This document shows positions 46,860 to 57,189 of a stretch of DNA of 64,000 nt, one piece after another. Within the stretch, counting starts at the first letter, position 1. Every line of letters starts with the position of its first letter. The translations under genes were made by a program, and so were the position numbers. This stretch comes from Clostridia bacterium (GTDB lineage: Bacteria; Bacillota; Clostridia; Peptostreptococcales; Acidaminobacteraceae), in NCBI GenBank assembly GCA_014859095.1, contig JACUUV010000003.1, positions 62,001 through 126,000 of the forward strand. Direction: 5' to 3'. The notes under the pieces are model-generated. The model did not search any database. It had not been told where the DNA came from and was given only the letters and a program-made list of their open reading frames with translations.

Positions 46860-49040
46860 TTAAGAACTCACACGCTTGACTTCAATGACTTCCTCGAGTG
46901 CTTTCAATTTACGCATAAGTTTATTCAATTCTTCGATGTCAGAAATCTCAATTGAGATATTCACTATGGCAATACCATTTTTATTAATTTTTGCATTGAT
47001 CCCTGTCATCATCATATCCATGTCTTGCATAAGAATTGTGATTTCTGAAAGAAGTCCTTTACGGTCCGATGAAACAACCTGAACACTTGTTTTGTACGAA
47101 GATGCGTTATTGTCAGCCCAAGCCACTTCGATGTATCTGTTTTCTGAATCATCGGTTTTTTCGAAATTTTCACAATCGCTTCTGTGAATCGTCACTCCGC
47201 GGCCTCTTGTGACATATCCGATGATTTCATCACCTGGCACTGGTGAACAACATTTCGCAAATCGCACCAAAATGTCATCGATTCCTTTGACGACTATGCC
47301 GGTTTCATTGCGTTTGACGGAGTTTTTCTTAGGGATCTCCTCAATTCTTTCCATGAGCGGTTTGTTCTTAAGTTGCTCATCTCTTTGTTCCTTGAAGTAC
47401 TTTTCTTTTATTTTAGGAACAACCTGACTTGTGAGTATGCCTCCATAACCGACGGCATTGTACATGTCATCTATATTTTTAAGACTCAGTCTTTTCAATA
47501 TTTGATCGAGATAATCTTCATTGAGAACTGCCTTGACTGGTAAATTCTGCTTTCTGAGTTCCCCGACTATTATATCTCTTCCATTTTCAACATTTTCTTC
47601 ACGACGCTCTTTCTTGAACCACTGTTTGATCTTTTGTTTGGCTTGAGTGCTCTTGACGAATTTAAGCCAATCCCGTGAAGGTCCATTTGAGTTTTTGGCG
47701 GTCATGATTTCAATCCGTTGACCATTTTGGAGTTGGTAGTTGAGCGGAACAATTCTGCCGTTCACTTTTGCTCCAACACATTTGTTTCCCACTTCAGAGT
47801 GAATCTTGTAGGCGAAATCAACTGGTGTGGAGCCTACTGGCAAATCGACTACTTCACCCTTTGGTGAGAATACAAAAACTTCTGTATTGAAAAGGTCCAA
47901 TTTAAGCGAATTCATGAACTCACTTGGATCTTTAAGATCGCTTTGCCATTCCATCATTTGTCGGAAAGACGATATTTTTTGTTCCATCTCATTGTGCGAT
48001 TTTTTTGATCCTTCTTTATACTTCCAATGTGCTGCAATACCGAACTCAGCAATTTCGTGCATTTCTCTGGTGCGGATTTGTATTTCAAAAGGCTCACCGT
48101 TGCCCATGAGCGTCGTATGCAGAGATTGGTAAAGGTTGGGCTTGGGCATGGCAATGTAGTCCTTGAATCGACCCGGGATGGGTTTCCAAAGTGTATGCAC
48201 TGCCCCAAGAGCGCTATAACAATCCTTGATGTCCTCACATACGATCCGTATGGCGGTAAGGTCATAGATTTCATCAAATTCTTTTTGCTGGTATTTCATT
48301 TTCTTATATATGCTATAGAAATTTTTAGGTCTTCCATAGATTTCAAACTTCAGATTAAGATCAGCAAGGGACTTTCTGATCTGATGGATGTAATCGTTGA
48401 TGATGGATTCACGTTCCGTACGTTTTCGGTCCACTTTCCTGACAAGATCACGATAGCCTTCGGGATCCAAATGTTTCAAACTCAAATCCTCAAGTTCCCA
48501 TTTGATTTTGGATATACCTAGGCGATGTGCGATCGGTGCGAATATCTCGAGCGTTTCTTCCGCTTTTTCCTTTTGCTTTTCCGGTGTCATTGCACCAAGA
48601 GTTCTGATATTATGAAGTCTGTCAGCAAGTTTGATCAAAATGACTCTAATGTCGCCCGACATGGCCAAAAACATTTTTCTGAGATTCTCAACTTGTTGTT
48701 CCTGCTTCGTCTCATAGTTGATGACGGCAAGCTTTGTAACGCCGTCCACCAATGTGGCGACTTCTTCTCCGAAAAGCTTTTTGACATCCTGTAAAGTGAC
48801 ATCCGTATCTTCCACTGTATCGTGTAAAAGTGCGGCAATAATGGTTTCTTCGTCCATCTCTAGCTCCGCAAGAATCAACGACACACTGGCTGGGTGGTTG
48901 AAGAAAGGCGTTCCGTCTTTTCTCAGCTGTCCCGTATGTGCCTTGTCGCCAAATTCATAAGCCTTGGCTAATTGATCAAGGTTCACATAAGGCGCATATT
49001 TTTTAACTTTTGACAAATATCCTTCTAAGTTCATAACCAC
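46860..49040 (-). CDS. relA: Bifunctional (p)ppGpp synthetase/hydrolase RelA/SpoT
   Basis: HTGQLRKDGTPFFNHPASVSLILAELEMDEETIIAALLHDTVEDTDV...YDLTAIRIVCEDIKDCYSALGAVHTLWKPIPGRFKDYIAMPKPNLYQSLHTT, TGS and ACT domains. Confidence 0.97.
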   Translation of the reverse strand: MVMNLEGYLSKVKKYAPYVNLDQLAKAYEFGDKAHTGQLRKDGTPFFNHPASVSLILAELEMDEETIIAALLHDTVEDTDVTLQDVKKLFGEEVATLVDGVTKLAVINYETKQEQQVENLRKMFLAMSGDIRVILIKLADRLHNIRTLGAMTPEKQKEKAEETLEIFAPIAHRLGISKIKWELEDLSLKHLDPEGYRDLVRKVDRKRTERESIINDYIHQIRKSLADLNLKFEIYGRPKNFYSIYKKMKYQQKEFDEIYDLTAIRIVCEDIKDCYSALGAVHTLWKPIPGRFKDYIAMPKPNLYQSLHTTLMGNGEPFEIQIRTREMHEIAEFGIAAHWKYKEGSKKSHNEMEQKISSFRQMMEWQSDLKDPSEFMNSLKLDLFNTEVFVFSPKGEVVDLPVGSTPVDFAYKIHSEVGNKCVGAKVNGRIVPLNYQLQNGQRIEIMTAKNSNGPSRDWLKFVKSTQAKQKIKQWFKKERREENVENGRDIIVGELRKQNLPVKAVLNEDYLDQILKRLSLKNIDDMYNAVGYGGILTSQVVPKIKEKYFKEQRDEQLKNKPLMERIEEIPKKNSVKRNETGIVVKGIDDILVRFAKCCSPVPGDEIIGYVTRGRGVTIHRSDCENFEKTDDSENRYIEVAWADNNASSYKTSVQVVSSDRKGLLSEITILMQDMDMMMTGINAKINKNGIAIVNISIEISDIEELNKLMRKLKALEEVIEVKRVSS

Positions 49041-49067
49041 ACCATCTACAACTTTCTACGTATTAAT

Positions 49068-49100
49068 AATAGTCCGTCCAAAATATTTGAACGGACTATT
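49068..49100 (-). terminator. Hairpin terminator/attenuator between apt and relA
   Basis: AATAGTCCGTCC / GAACGGACTATT near-perfect inverted repeat. Confidence 0.6.
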
Positions 49101-49144
49101 TTACACTTATTTTACAGACTTATCAGAGGCATTACAACTGTTTT

Positions 49145-49663
49145 TTAAGACTCGTATGAAACAACTGAGAAGACATCGTACTTTTCAAGCACTTTTCTAC
49201 CATCAAGGAAGTCCAGTTCAATGAGAAATGCAAGACCAGCAACCACACCACCTAATTTTTCAACGAGTTCACATACAGCTTTGGCAGTGCCACCGGTAGC
49301 GAGCAAGTCGTCCACAACCAGTACTTTTGCCCCAGGTTTGATGGCATCTCTATGAATCTCCAAAATATCAGATCCGTATTCGAGAATATATTCGTGTTGA
49401 ATGGTTTCCGCAGGCAATTTTCCAGGTTTTCTAACTGGTATAAATCCTTTTTGAGTGAGTACCGACATCGGTGCCCCCAGCAAAAAACCTCTGGCTTCAG
49501 GACCGATGATCACATCATATTCCACATCTTTAAGCTGTTCGATGCAAGTCAAAACCGCTTCCCTGTATGCGGCTCCATCAAGAAGCAAAGTTGTTATATC
49601 CTTAAAGCTGATTCCCTCTTTTGGAAAATCTTCAATCACTCTGATCTTCGATTTGATATCCAT
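49145..49663 (-). CDS. apt: Adenine phosphoribosyltransferase
   Basis: [30 protein letters not shown]...[16 protein letters not shown]...[27 protein letters not shown]. Confidence 0.97.
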   Translation of the reverse strand: MDIKSKIRVIEDFPKEGISFKDITTLLLDGAAYREAVLTCIEQLKDVEYDVIIGPEARGFLLGAPMSVLTQKGFIPVRKPGKLPAETIQHEYILEYGSDILEIHRDAIKPGAKVLVVDDLLATGGTAKAVCELVEKLGGVVAGLAFLIELDFLDGRKVLEKYDVFSVVSYES

Positions 49664-49690
49664 GTGTTCCTCCTCAATGTCATTCCACAT

Positions 49691-51991
49691 TTATAATTCT
49701 CTAGAAAGCTTTTGAAACAAAGGCACTTGTTCCAGATCCCTCTTGATTTTAGGTTTAGGTAAGAAATTCAGTTCAAGTGCCGAATTGAAAATTCTATATT
49801 CCAGCAGGTTCATTTGATTCAGCAAATCAAGGCAAAATAAAATTTTGCACTGGGTCATTCTCAGTTTGCCGGCCAAAATCGGTAGTGTGGTCTGAGTGAA
49901 TGTCGCACTCTGTTTGTAGAAATATACGAGATCCTCCCTATTTGGGATGAAGCTGGAAACAGATCGGCCTTTATCAATATAGTACGCCGAATCACCACTA
50001 AACTCGACAGGCATAAAAATCACATCCAGGTGGTCCATACGACTTTCACTTTCCACAAAATGGTTGAAATGGATTGTATAGTTTGTTATATTGCTTCTCA
50101 TCACATGGTCTTTGAACTCAATCAGTCCTTCTAGTGAATAAACCAGCAAAGGTTGCATATCAGCACTGTCAAATATTATATCAAATGTATCCACAGATGT
50201 AAATTTGGAATCAACGACCACAGTCTGATGTACTTTGTAATACTCATAAAGCGCACTTTGTACTTTTGCCTCAAGGTAATCCTTGATCGGCATTTTGTCC
50301 TTGATCAGATCCTGGACCAGAAGTTGGATGGTTTCCACACCCATAAAATTGTTTTTCTCCAAATTCAACAAAAGATGTATGCTGTCCGTTTTTCTGAGTG
50401 CCGAAATCGCCTCCGCCTTATTGAATGCCAAGGCGTCATAGACGCGAGCTCCATCGTTGACAACCATTTTAAGATGGTTTTGTTCTTTACCGATCAACCG
50501 GTAATCATCGATCCTCAGATTTTCAAATATGAATTGTGGTTTGGGGTTGCCCACACCGAATGGTTTCAGATTCTCAATCTCATCCACCAATTGATGGGTC
50601 ACCATGTGAGGTTTAAGAATTCCATTGACCCTGCGTACAGTCACCAGTTTGTATTTAGGAATATGCTTCAATCCGTAGTCCAGCAAAGATTGCCTGAGAA
50701 TTTCCACATTCTCAAGTCCGAGGCTTAACCCCGCAGCTTGTTCATGTCCACCAAACTTGTCAAACAAATGCTTGAACGTCAAAAGAACTTCATAAATACT
50801 GATGCCTTCAATACTTCTAGCGGAACCTTTTGCGACGTCGCCATCTATATTGAGCACCACAGTCGGTCTGGAATAGCGCTCCGAAAGCTTGGATGCTACA
50901 ATCCCTATTATTCCCGTATGCCAATTTTCTCCGACCACCAACAATATTCTTGCTCGATCGAGGTCAATCGACTTTTGAATATACTTTTCAGCTTCTTCCA
51001 TGATCTCACGTTCTTGAGCTTGTCTCTCGCCATTGAGCTCACTCAATTTTTTTGCAATCTCAAGTGCTTTGAAATAGTCATCCTCGAGCAACATCTCAAC
51101 AGATATGCTCGGATTGCCTATTCGGCCGGAAGCGTTGATCCTAGGGGCAATCACAAATCCGATATGACCTGAGGTGATTTCTTTTCCAGTCAGATTCGCT
51201 TCCGAAATCAAAGCTTGTATACCGGGATTGGAGGTGTGCATCATATTTTCAAGGCCTATACGTGTGATGATCCTATTCTCATCCACGAGTGGCACTATGT
51301 CTGCAACCGTTCCCAGTGCGGCAATATCGATCACATTTGGATAGAATGAATAAAATGCCTCACCGAGCATCGCTTGCGTCAATTTAAGAGCGACACCGCA
51401 ACCGGCCAACATGTCAAATGGATATCCTCCACGTTTTGGGTTCACCACGGCAACGGCATTCGGCAACACATCTTGGCACTCATGATGGTCGGTGATGATC
51501 AAATCGAGATCGATCGCCTTCGCGTACAGCGCCTGCTCCACGGCTGTAATGCCACAATCCACTGTGATGACAAGCTCTCCGCCCTGTGATTTGATCCATT
51601 CCAGTCCTTGTTCACTGATGCCGTATCCCTCATCATGTCGATTCGGAATATAAAATTTGGCAGGATGTCCTATATATTCGAAATATTTGCTTAGAATCAC
51701 TACGCTCGTAATCCCGTCCACGTCATAGTCGCCATAAATCCAAACGGATTCCTTGCGCTCTATTGCGAGTTTTATTCTTTCAAAAGCAAGAGGCATATCC
51801 GAAAGCAGAAAAGGGTCATGCAAGTCCTCAAGTGTAGGATTCAAAAAGCGATCCACCTTTTCAGCTGTATCAAGCTTGCGTTCAATGAACAACTGAGCCA
51901 CAATTTCAGAACAATTGTAAACTTTCATCACATCTTTTATTTTATTGTCATCGATTTTCGGGTACTGCCATATCGCATTTTGAAATATCAT
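49691..51991 (-). CDS. recJ: Single-stranded-DNA-specific exonuclease RecJ
   Basis: VWIYGDYDVDGITSVVILSKYF...LIITDHHECQDVLPNAVAVVNPKR...HIGFVIAPRINASGRIG. Confidence 0.96.
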   Translation of the reverse strand: MIFQNAIWQYPKIDDNKIKDVMKVYNCSEIVAQLFIERKLDTAEKVDRFLNPTLEDLHDPFLLSDMPLAFERIKLAIERKESVWIYGDYDVDGITSVVILSKYFEYIGHPAKFYIPNRHDEGYGISEQGLEWIKSQGGELVITVDCGITAVEQALYAKAIDLDLIITDHHECQDVLPNAVAVVNPKRGGYPFDMLAGCGVALKLTQAMLGEAFYSFYPNVIDIAALGTVADIVPLVDENRIITRIGLENMMHTSNPGIQALISEANLTGKEITSGHIGFVIAPRINASGRIGNPSISVEMLLEDDYFKALEIAKKLSELNGERQAQEREIMEEAEKYIQKSIDLDRARILLVVGENWHTGIIGIVASKLSERYSRPTVVLNIDGDVAKGSARSIEGISIYEVLLTFKHLFDKFGGHEQAAGLSLGLENVEILRQSLLDYGLKHIPKYKLVTVRRVNGILKPHMVTHQLVDEIENLKPFGVGNPKPQFIFENLRIDDYRLIGKEQNHLKMVVNDGARVYDALAFNKAEAISALRKTDSIHLLLNLEKNNFMGVETIQLLVQDLIKDKMPIKDYLEAKVQSALYEYYKVHQTVVVDSKFTSVDTFDIIFDSADMQPLLVYSLEGLIEFKDHVMRSNITNYTIHFNHFVESESRMDHLDVIFMPVEFSGDSAYYIDKGRSVSSFIPNREDLVYFYKQSATFTQTTLPILAGKLRMTQCKILFCLDLLNQMNLLEYRIFNSALELNFLPKPKIKRDLEQVPLFQKLSREL

Positions 51992-52392
51992 TAAATCACC
52001 GTTTCATTTTCATTTTTTTCTTCATTTATAATGGCACTTTGATTTTTTCTTAGCGCATCGATTGTTTCCAGTTGACTGTCCACAACCATTTCCTTCTGTT
52101 TGAGGGTATCTTCCAACTTATGGATGGTTTCGTCTTTAGAAGCGATCTCTTTTTCAAATCCATTCGCTTTTTTAGTCATGTCTTTCAAATTCTTACCCGA
52201 TCTGATACGTCTGAACGTATCAAAAATGAGCATTGTGACTGCACCAATCAAAGCTGAGGCAATGATCACAAGTGCAAGTGGAATCTGAAGTTCCGTAAAG
52301 AAAAAGTTCACTGCAACCACAGCTGAATTGAAAATCGCGAACAAAGTGATCAGAATTCCGAAAATCAAGGACAGAACGATATAAATTTGCAT
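51991..52392 (-). CDS. LapA-domain membrane protein (start revised to MQIYIVLSLIFG)
   Basis: Two TM helices then coiled coil; NSAVVAVNFFFTELQIPLALVIIASALIGAVTMLIF. Confidence 0.88.
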   Translation of the reverse strand: MQIYIVLSLIFGILITLFAIFNSAVVAVNFFFTELQIPLALVIIASALIGAVTMLIFDTFRRIRSGKNLKDMTKKANGFEKEIASKDETIHKLEDTLKQKEMVVDSQLETIDALRKNQSAIINEEKNENETVI

Positions 52393-52474
52393 AATACACC
52401 TCCATATTTTAGTATGTATATAGGATTGAAATGCGCAAGTGCCCAAGGCCATTGCGCATTTCATTGATACCCTA

Positions 52475-53371
52475 TTATTTAGCAGCGTAAGCGCCTTTCC
52501 TGCTGATTTTATGTCTTAATAGCGCCCAGACAGGGCTCGCGATGAATACTGAGGAATAAGTTCCTACTGCGACACCGGCGAGCAATGGGAATGCGAATTC
52601 CCTGATGGATGACACTCCGAATATGAACAATGATCCGATAACCACCAATGTTGTAAGTGATGTGTTGATGGTTCTTGTAATGGTCTGGCTTATGGACATG
52701 TCTGCAATTTCAAAGTGTGTTTTGCCCTTTTCACGCTTCACATTCTCACGAACCCTGTCAAAGACGACAATCGTATCGTTGATGGAATAACCCACAATTG
52801 TTAGGATTGCCGCGATGAAAGATGAGTTCACTGAAATTCTGAAAATCGCATAAATGGAAAGCAGAATCATAACATCATGAACAAGTGCTATTACAGCCGC
52901 AAGGCCGAAAATAGTCTCAAATCGCACAGAAATGTATAAAAGCATCGCAACAGATGCGATCACAACCGCCAAAAGTGCGCGATTTCTAATCTCAGCTCCA
53001 ATCGATGGGCCAAATTGCTCCGCACCCCTGAACGCTTCATCTGCAAGGCCGTACTCAGCTTTGAGAACTTCGAATATATCAATTCTTTCAGTATTGCTTA
53101 GTGAAGCTTTGGTCTTGATGATCACTTCATTGCTGTCGGTTCCGGCATGAACGATGTCCGCATTCAGGTCGAACTCCGCAATGACATCCTTGATTTCGGA
53201 TACTTCAACTGTTTTACCAAGGTCGACTTGCATCATCGTTCCGCCTGTGAAGTCGATTCCAAAGTTAAGTCCGTTCAACAGCATGACGATCAATCCGACA
53301 AGGATGACAGCACCTGATATGGAAAACCACAATTTGTATTTTTTCGTCACATTAATATTTCTCACCGTCAC
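52475..53371 (-). CDS. secF: Protein translocase subunit SecF
   Basis: GLNFGIDFTGGTMMQVDLG...FIAAILTIVGYSINDTIVVFDRVREN. Confidence 0.97.
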   Translation of the reverse strand: MTVRNINVTKKYKLWFSISGAVILVGLIVMLLNGLNFGIDFTGGTMMQVDLGKTVEVSEIKDVIAEFDLNADIVHAGTDSNEVIIKTKASLSNTERIDIFEVLKAEYGLADEAFRGAEQFGPSIGAEIRNRALLAVVIASVAMLLYISVRFETIFGLAAVIALVHDVMILLSIYAIFRISVNSSFIAAILTIVGYSINDTIVVFDRVRENVKREKGKTHFEIADMSISQTITRTINTSLTTLVVIGSLFIFGVSSIREFAFPLLAGVAVGTYSSVFIASPVWALLRHKISRKGAYAAK

Positions 53372-54666
53372 TACCCCCTTGATCCATAAAGTTTTTTACG
53401 ATCTGAAAATCCAAGTGACAGTTTTAAAAGTGTTTTGGTAATTATTACTGCCGTGAACATACTCGATACGATACCGATCATCAATGTGACCGCAAAACCT
53501 TTGATTGGACCTTCACCAAATGCAAACAATATAAGTGCCGCGATGAATGTCGTCACGTTGGAATCGATGATAGTTCTCATGCCTCTATGGAATCCACTAT
53601 CGATACTTGCTCTAAGTGATTTTCCTGTATGCATTTCTTCCTTCAAACGTTCGAATATGATGACATTGGCATCCACTGCCATACCCAGCGAGAGAACGAT
53701 ACCCGCCACACCTGGTAGTGTCAATGTCGCGTTGAATCCGATCATGGCATAAACGATGATGCAAGCATAAAGCGTCAAAGCGATCGATGCTATGATCCCT
53801 GGAATTCTATAAAATATGATCATGTATCCGACCACCAGCAACAATCCGACAATCGCCGCATTGATCGCGGATTTGAGTGAGTCGAGACCGAGTGTCGGTC
53901 CAATGACTGATGTTTGGATCTCGTCAAGTTGAACTGGAAGAGCACCACCTCTGATGAGCATCGCCAGATTGTTGGCCGATTCAAAACTGAAACTGCCTTG
54001 TATGATGGCTTGACCGTCAGAAATGACAATTCTTGTATATGGTGCGGAAATGATTTCACCATCTAGAATGATTGCGATTTGTCCTGATCTTTCAGGATTG
54101 TCTATTGCTTTTTTTGTGCCTTCAAAAAACAAGCCCGTACCGACGCTGTCAAATTTCAATGATACGACAGGTGCGTTGAATTCATCTTGTGACACAAAAG
54201 CGTCTGATATGTTGGTACCTGTAAGAATAGTCTCATAATCGATAGTGGTCGCAGGCAAACCTTCTATTGCCGGAACCGGACCGGTTACAAGTCCAAATTC
54301 AAGTAATGCGGTCTTGCCGATTACATCAATGGCATCCTGGGCATTGTCCACACCCGGAAGCTCGATTCTGATCCGATCATCACCTTGAAGTGTTATGATA
54401 GGTTCAGTCAATCCAAGCTCATTGACACGTCTGCTGATGATTTGCTTGGTCTGTTCCATGGTTCGTGCCAGATCAGCACCCTTCTCTTCGGTTTGCGCTT
54501 CATAGACTACTACAACGCCACCCTTAATATCCAGTCCTAATTTCATGGCATCGCCCACTGGTTCAATGGAAAACGAACCAATCGTTAAACCATTGACTGC
54601 GATAAATGCAGTGCCCGCAATCAATGCGACAATTAGGAAAAATAAGAGCGTATTTTTTCCTTTCAT
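53371..54666 (-). CDS. secD: Protein translocase subunit SecD
   Basis: MKLGLDIKGGVVVVYEA...RIRIELPGV...GMAVDANVIIFERLKEE. Confidence 0.97.
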   Translation of the reverse strand: MKGKNTLLFFLIVALIAGTAFIAVNGLTIGSFSIEPVGDAMKLGLDIKGGVVVVYEAQTEEKGADLARTMEQTKQIISRRVNELGLTEPIITLQGDDRIRIELPGVDNAQDAIDVIGKTALLEFGLVTGPVPAIEGLPATTIDYETILTGTNISDAFVSQDEFNAPVVSLKFDSVGTGLFFEGTKKAIDNPERSGQIAIILDGEIISAPYTRIVISDGQAIIQGSFSFESANNLAMLIRGGALPVQLDEIQTSVIGPTLGLDSLKSAINAAIVGLLLVVGYMIIFYRIPGIIASIALTLYACIIVYAMIGFNATLTLPGVAGIVLSLGMAVDANVIIFERLKEEMHTGKSLRASIDSGFHRGMRTIIDSNVTTFIAALILFAFGEGPIKGFAVTLMIGIVSSMFTAVIITKTLLKLSLGFSDRKKLYGSRG

Positions 54667-54678
54667 TTGGAAGCCTCC

Positions 54679-55185
54679 CTATTTCTGATTGTATTGTTTT
54701 GACAATTCCACATAATGGTGTGCAGATGTTCCAATGCTCTCTATTTCTTCCTCTGAAAGCGTTCTGACAACTTTAGCGGGAGAGCCCATGACCAAAGACT
54801 TCGATGGAATTCTCTTGCCAGGGGGAACCAACGATCCTGCGCCTATGATCACGTCTTTTTCGATATGTGCCCCATCAAGAATAATGGCTCCCATTCCAAT
54901 CAGAACATTGGATTCAATCGTACAGCCGTGAATTGTCGCGTTATGACCTATTGTGACGTCATCTCCGATTATAACCGGAAACCCACTACTCGTATGAACC
55001 ATAACCAAATCCTGCACATTGGAGTTCTTGCCGATTCTTATTGGTTCCACATCACCCCTAACTACTGTATTATACCAAACGTTTGCATGTTCTTCCATAA
55101 AAACTTGCCCGATCAGTACAGCAGTCTCCGCTAAAAAATTTGTTGTTCCAATTTCAGGCGAAAACGCCTGGAATGATCTGATCAT
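54679..55185 (-). CDS. Gamma carbonic anhydrase family protein
   Basis: Left-handed beta-helix hexapeptides: WYNTVVRGDVEPIRIGKNSNVQDLVMVHTSSGFPVIIGDDVTIGHNATIHGCTI. Confidence 0.93.
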   Translation of the reverse strand: MIRSFQAFSPEIGTTNFLAETAVLIGQVFMEEHANVWYNTVVRGDVEPIRIGKNSNVQDLVMVHTSSGFPVIIGDDVTIGHNATIHGCTIESNVLIGMGAIILDGAHIEKDVIIGAGSLVPPGKRIPSKSLVMGSPAKVVRTLSEEEIESIGTSAHHYVELSKQYNQK

Positions 55186-55205
55186 GATCCATCCTCCCAA
55201 CTAAT

Positions 55206-56558
55206 TTACTCTTGATTGAGTTTCCCATAAATGTAAATTGAATTCTCAATTCTTTTCTTTTCCATCTCACATCCCAAATTGTATGGAACATAGATATCAT
55301 TGTTGAAATTATACGCATTGGCATGACATCCACCACTGCAGTAAAATTTCGCCCAGCAACTTCTGCACTTTTCTTTGTTATAGACATGTGCGTTTTTAAA
55401 TTCTTTCGTAAGGCCGAAATCGAGAATACCCGCCATGACATTACCCATTTTAAAATGGTCATTGCCTACAAACTGGTGGCAAGGGAAAATGTCTCCTTCC
55501 GGTGTGATGGCAAGGTATTCGGAACCCGCACCGCAACCTGAAAGACGCTTGACAACACATGGTCCCTGTGACATGTCGATTGCAAAGTGGAAGAAATTGA
55601 ACTCGCGATCCGTGTTTTTTCTCGCAATAATCTCTTCAGCCAATTTATCGTACTCATTTTTGATGATCTCGAGATTTTCTTCGGAAAGCGCATATGGATC
55701 CGTTGGGCTTGCCACGACAGGTTCCACGGAAGTGCTCGAGAATCCCAGGTCTGCCATATGAATGACGTCAGCTGCAAAGTCAAGATTGTTCTTTGTGAAT
55801 GTTCCTCTTACGTAATATGATTTGCCTCCGCGCGAATCCACCAATTGCTTAAATTTCGGAACGATGACATCATAAGATCCCCCACCGCCGATGGTGTATC
55901 TCATCTTGTCGTTCACTTCCTTGCGGCCATCGATACTGAGTACGACATTTTCCATGTGTTCATTGATATACGCTATATTATCATCATTCAAAAGCACTCC
56001 GTTGGTAGTGAGTGTGAATCTGAATTTTTTTCCATGTTCCGCTTCAATGCTTCTACCGTATTCAACCAATTGTTTGACCACTTCAAAGTTCATCAGCGGT
56101 TCCCCTCCAAAGAAATCCACTTCAAGATTTCTGCGATTCGCCGATTTCTCCACCAAAAGATCCAGTGCTTTTTTTCCGACTTCAAATGACATCATCGATC
56201 TTGATCCCTGGAAATCTCCCTGTGACGCAAAACAATATTCGCATCTGAGGTTGCAATCGTGTGCGATATGAAGACACATAGCTTTGACTATTGGACTTCT
56301 CTGCTGGAATTCGATGGAATTCACATAAGCGTCATCTGTATAAAGCATATCATTTTCAATCAAATAATCCACATCTTCAAGAACGTCTCTGATTTCGGCT
56401 TCTGTATAGCGATCTTTGAGCGACTTGATCACCTCGACAGGCGACTCCTCAGGGTAATATTCCAATACGTCATAGACAATCTCATCTATAACATGAACTG
56501 CTCCGCTGTTGACGTCCAGCACAAAATAAAGATCGCCCTGTTTAAACTTATGAATCAT
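55206..56558 (-). CDS. scfB: Thioether cross-link-forming SCIFF peptide maturase (radical SAM-SPASM); start revised to MIHKFKQGDLYF
   Basis: CLHIAHDCNLRCEYCFASQGDFQGSRSMMSFEVGKKALDLLV; SPASM Cys-rich C-terminus; GGAGG RBS before ATG at 56558. Confidence 0.95.
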   Translation of the reverse strand: MIHKFKQGDLYFVLDVNSGAVHVIDEIVYDVLEYYPEESPVEVIKSLKDRYTEAEIRDVLEDVDYLIENDMLYTDDAYVNSIEFQQRSPIVKAMCLHIAHDCNLRCEYCFASQGDFQGSRSMMSFEVGKKALDLLVEKSANRRNLEVDFFGGEPLMNFEVVKQLVEYGRSIEAEHGKKFRFTLTTNGVLLNDDNIAYINEHMENVVLSIDGRKEVNDKMRYTIGGGGSYDVIVPKFKQLVDSRGGKSYYVRGTFTKNNLDFAADVIHMADLGFSSTSVEPVVASPTDPYALSEENLEIIKNEYDKLAEEIIARKNTDREFNFFHFAIDMSQGPCVVKRLSGCGAGSEYLAITPEGDIFPCHQFVGNDHFKMGNVMAGILDFGLTKEFKNAHVYNKEKCRSCWAKFYCSGGCHANAYNFNNDIYVPYNLGCEMEKKRIENSIYIYGKLNQE

Positions 56559-56580
56559 ACTTTCCTCCGTCTGCATAAAG

Positions 56581-56606
56581 AAAAAGCAGAGTACACTCTG
56601 CTTTTT
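56581..56606 (-). terminator. Intercistronic hairpin between SCIFF precursor and maturase genes
   Basis: AAAAAGCAGAGTACACTCTGCTTTTT perfect inverted repeat with T-run. Confidence 0.85.
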
Positions 56607-56618
56607 AAATAGTTCTAA

Positions 56619-56759
56619 TTATTTATTTTCGCACTCTTGATTGCCTACCGTACATGAAGTTTTACAAGCTGATTGGCAAGATGTCTGACACTCTCCACAG
56701 CCACCGTGTGCAGCGGAACTCTTTAAAGATCCCGTATTTATTGTTTTGATATGTTTCAT
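56619..56759 (-). CDS. scfA: SCIFF ribosomal peptide precursor (six cysteines in forty-five residues)
   Basis: Minus ATG at 56759: MKHIKTINTGSLKSSAAHGGCGECQTSCQSACKTSCTVGNQECENK*; 46 aa, 6 Cys; adjacent to maturase; not in the supplied ORF track. Confidence 0.96.
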   Translation of the reverse strand: MKHIKTINTGSLKSSAAHGGCGECQTSCQSACKTSCTVGNQECENK

Positions 56760-56832
56760 GGTTGATCCTCCCAAACGTTTAAAATGTCTCACTTCTAAAA
56801 TACAAGATATTATAACATAATTTCTAAAAATA

Positions 56833-56866
56833 AAAAAGACTTATCTCATGATGAGCAAGTCTTTTT
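56833..56866 (-). terminator. Intrinsic terminator downstream of yajC
   Basis: AAAAAGACTTaTCTCATgATGAGcAAGTCTTTTT. Confidence 0.8.
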
Positions 56867-56880
56867 CAGTCCGTTCAAAA

Positions 56881-57189
56881 TTATTCGATTGTTTCCACGT
56901 CAACAGCCACAACTTCTTCAGTTGAAGGCTTTTCAATAGCGGATAAGGCCCACTTTTTGAAAGTCAATTTCGTTTTTGCAGCGCCTACTTCAAGTACGAA
57001 TTCATCTTCTTTGACGTTCATCACTTTTCCGACGATTCCTCCGATAGTAACGACCATATCACCGGAGCGGATGTTGCTTCTTAGTTCATTCAGTTGTTTT
57101 GTCTTCTTCTTTTGAGGTCTGACGAGCAAGAAATACATCAGTCCGAAGAAGAAACCCATATAAAGAATTAATCCTAAAGTACTTTCCAT
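56881..57189 (-). CDS. yajC: Preprotein translocase subunit YajC
   Basis: LGLILYMGFFFGLMYFLLVRPQKKKTKQLNELRSNIRSGDMVVTIGGIVGKV. Confidence 0.95.
   Translation of the reverse strand: MESTLGLILYMGFFFGLMYFLLVRPQKKKTKQLNELRSNIRSGDMVVTIGGIVGKVMNVKEDEFVLEVGAAKTKLTFKKWALSAIEKPSTEEVVAVDVETIE

Noticed and set aside
50153-51172. 191-aa and 144-aa plus-strand ORFs opposite recJ
   Set aside because: Antisense to RecJ catalytic coding sequence; no independent support
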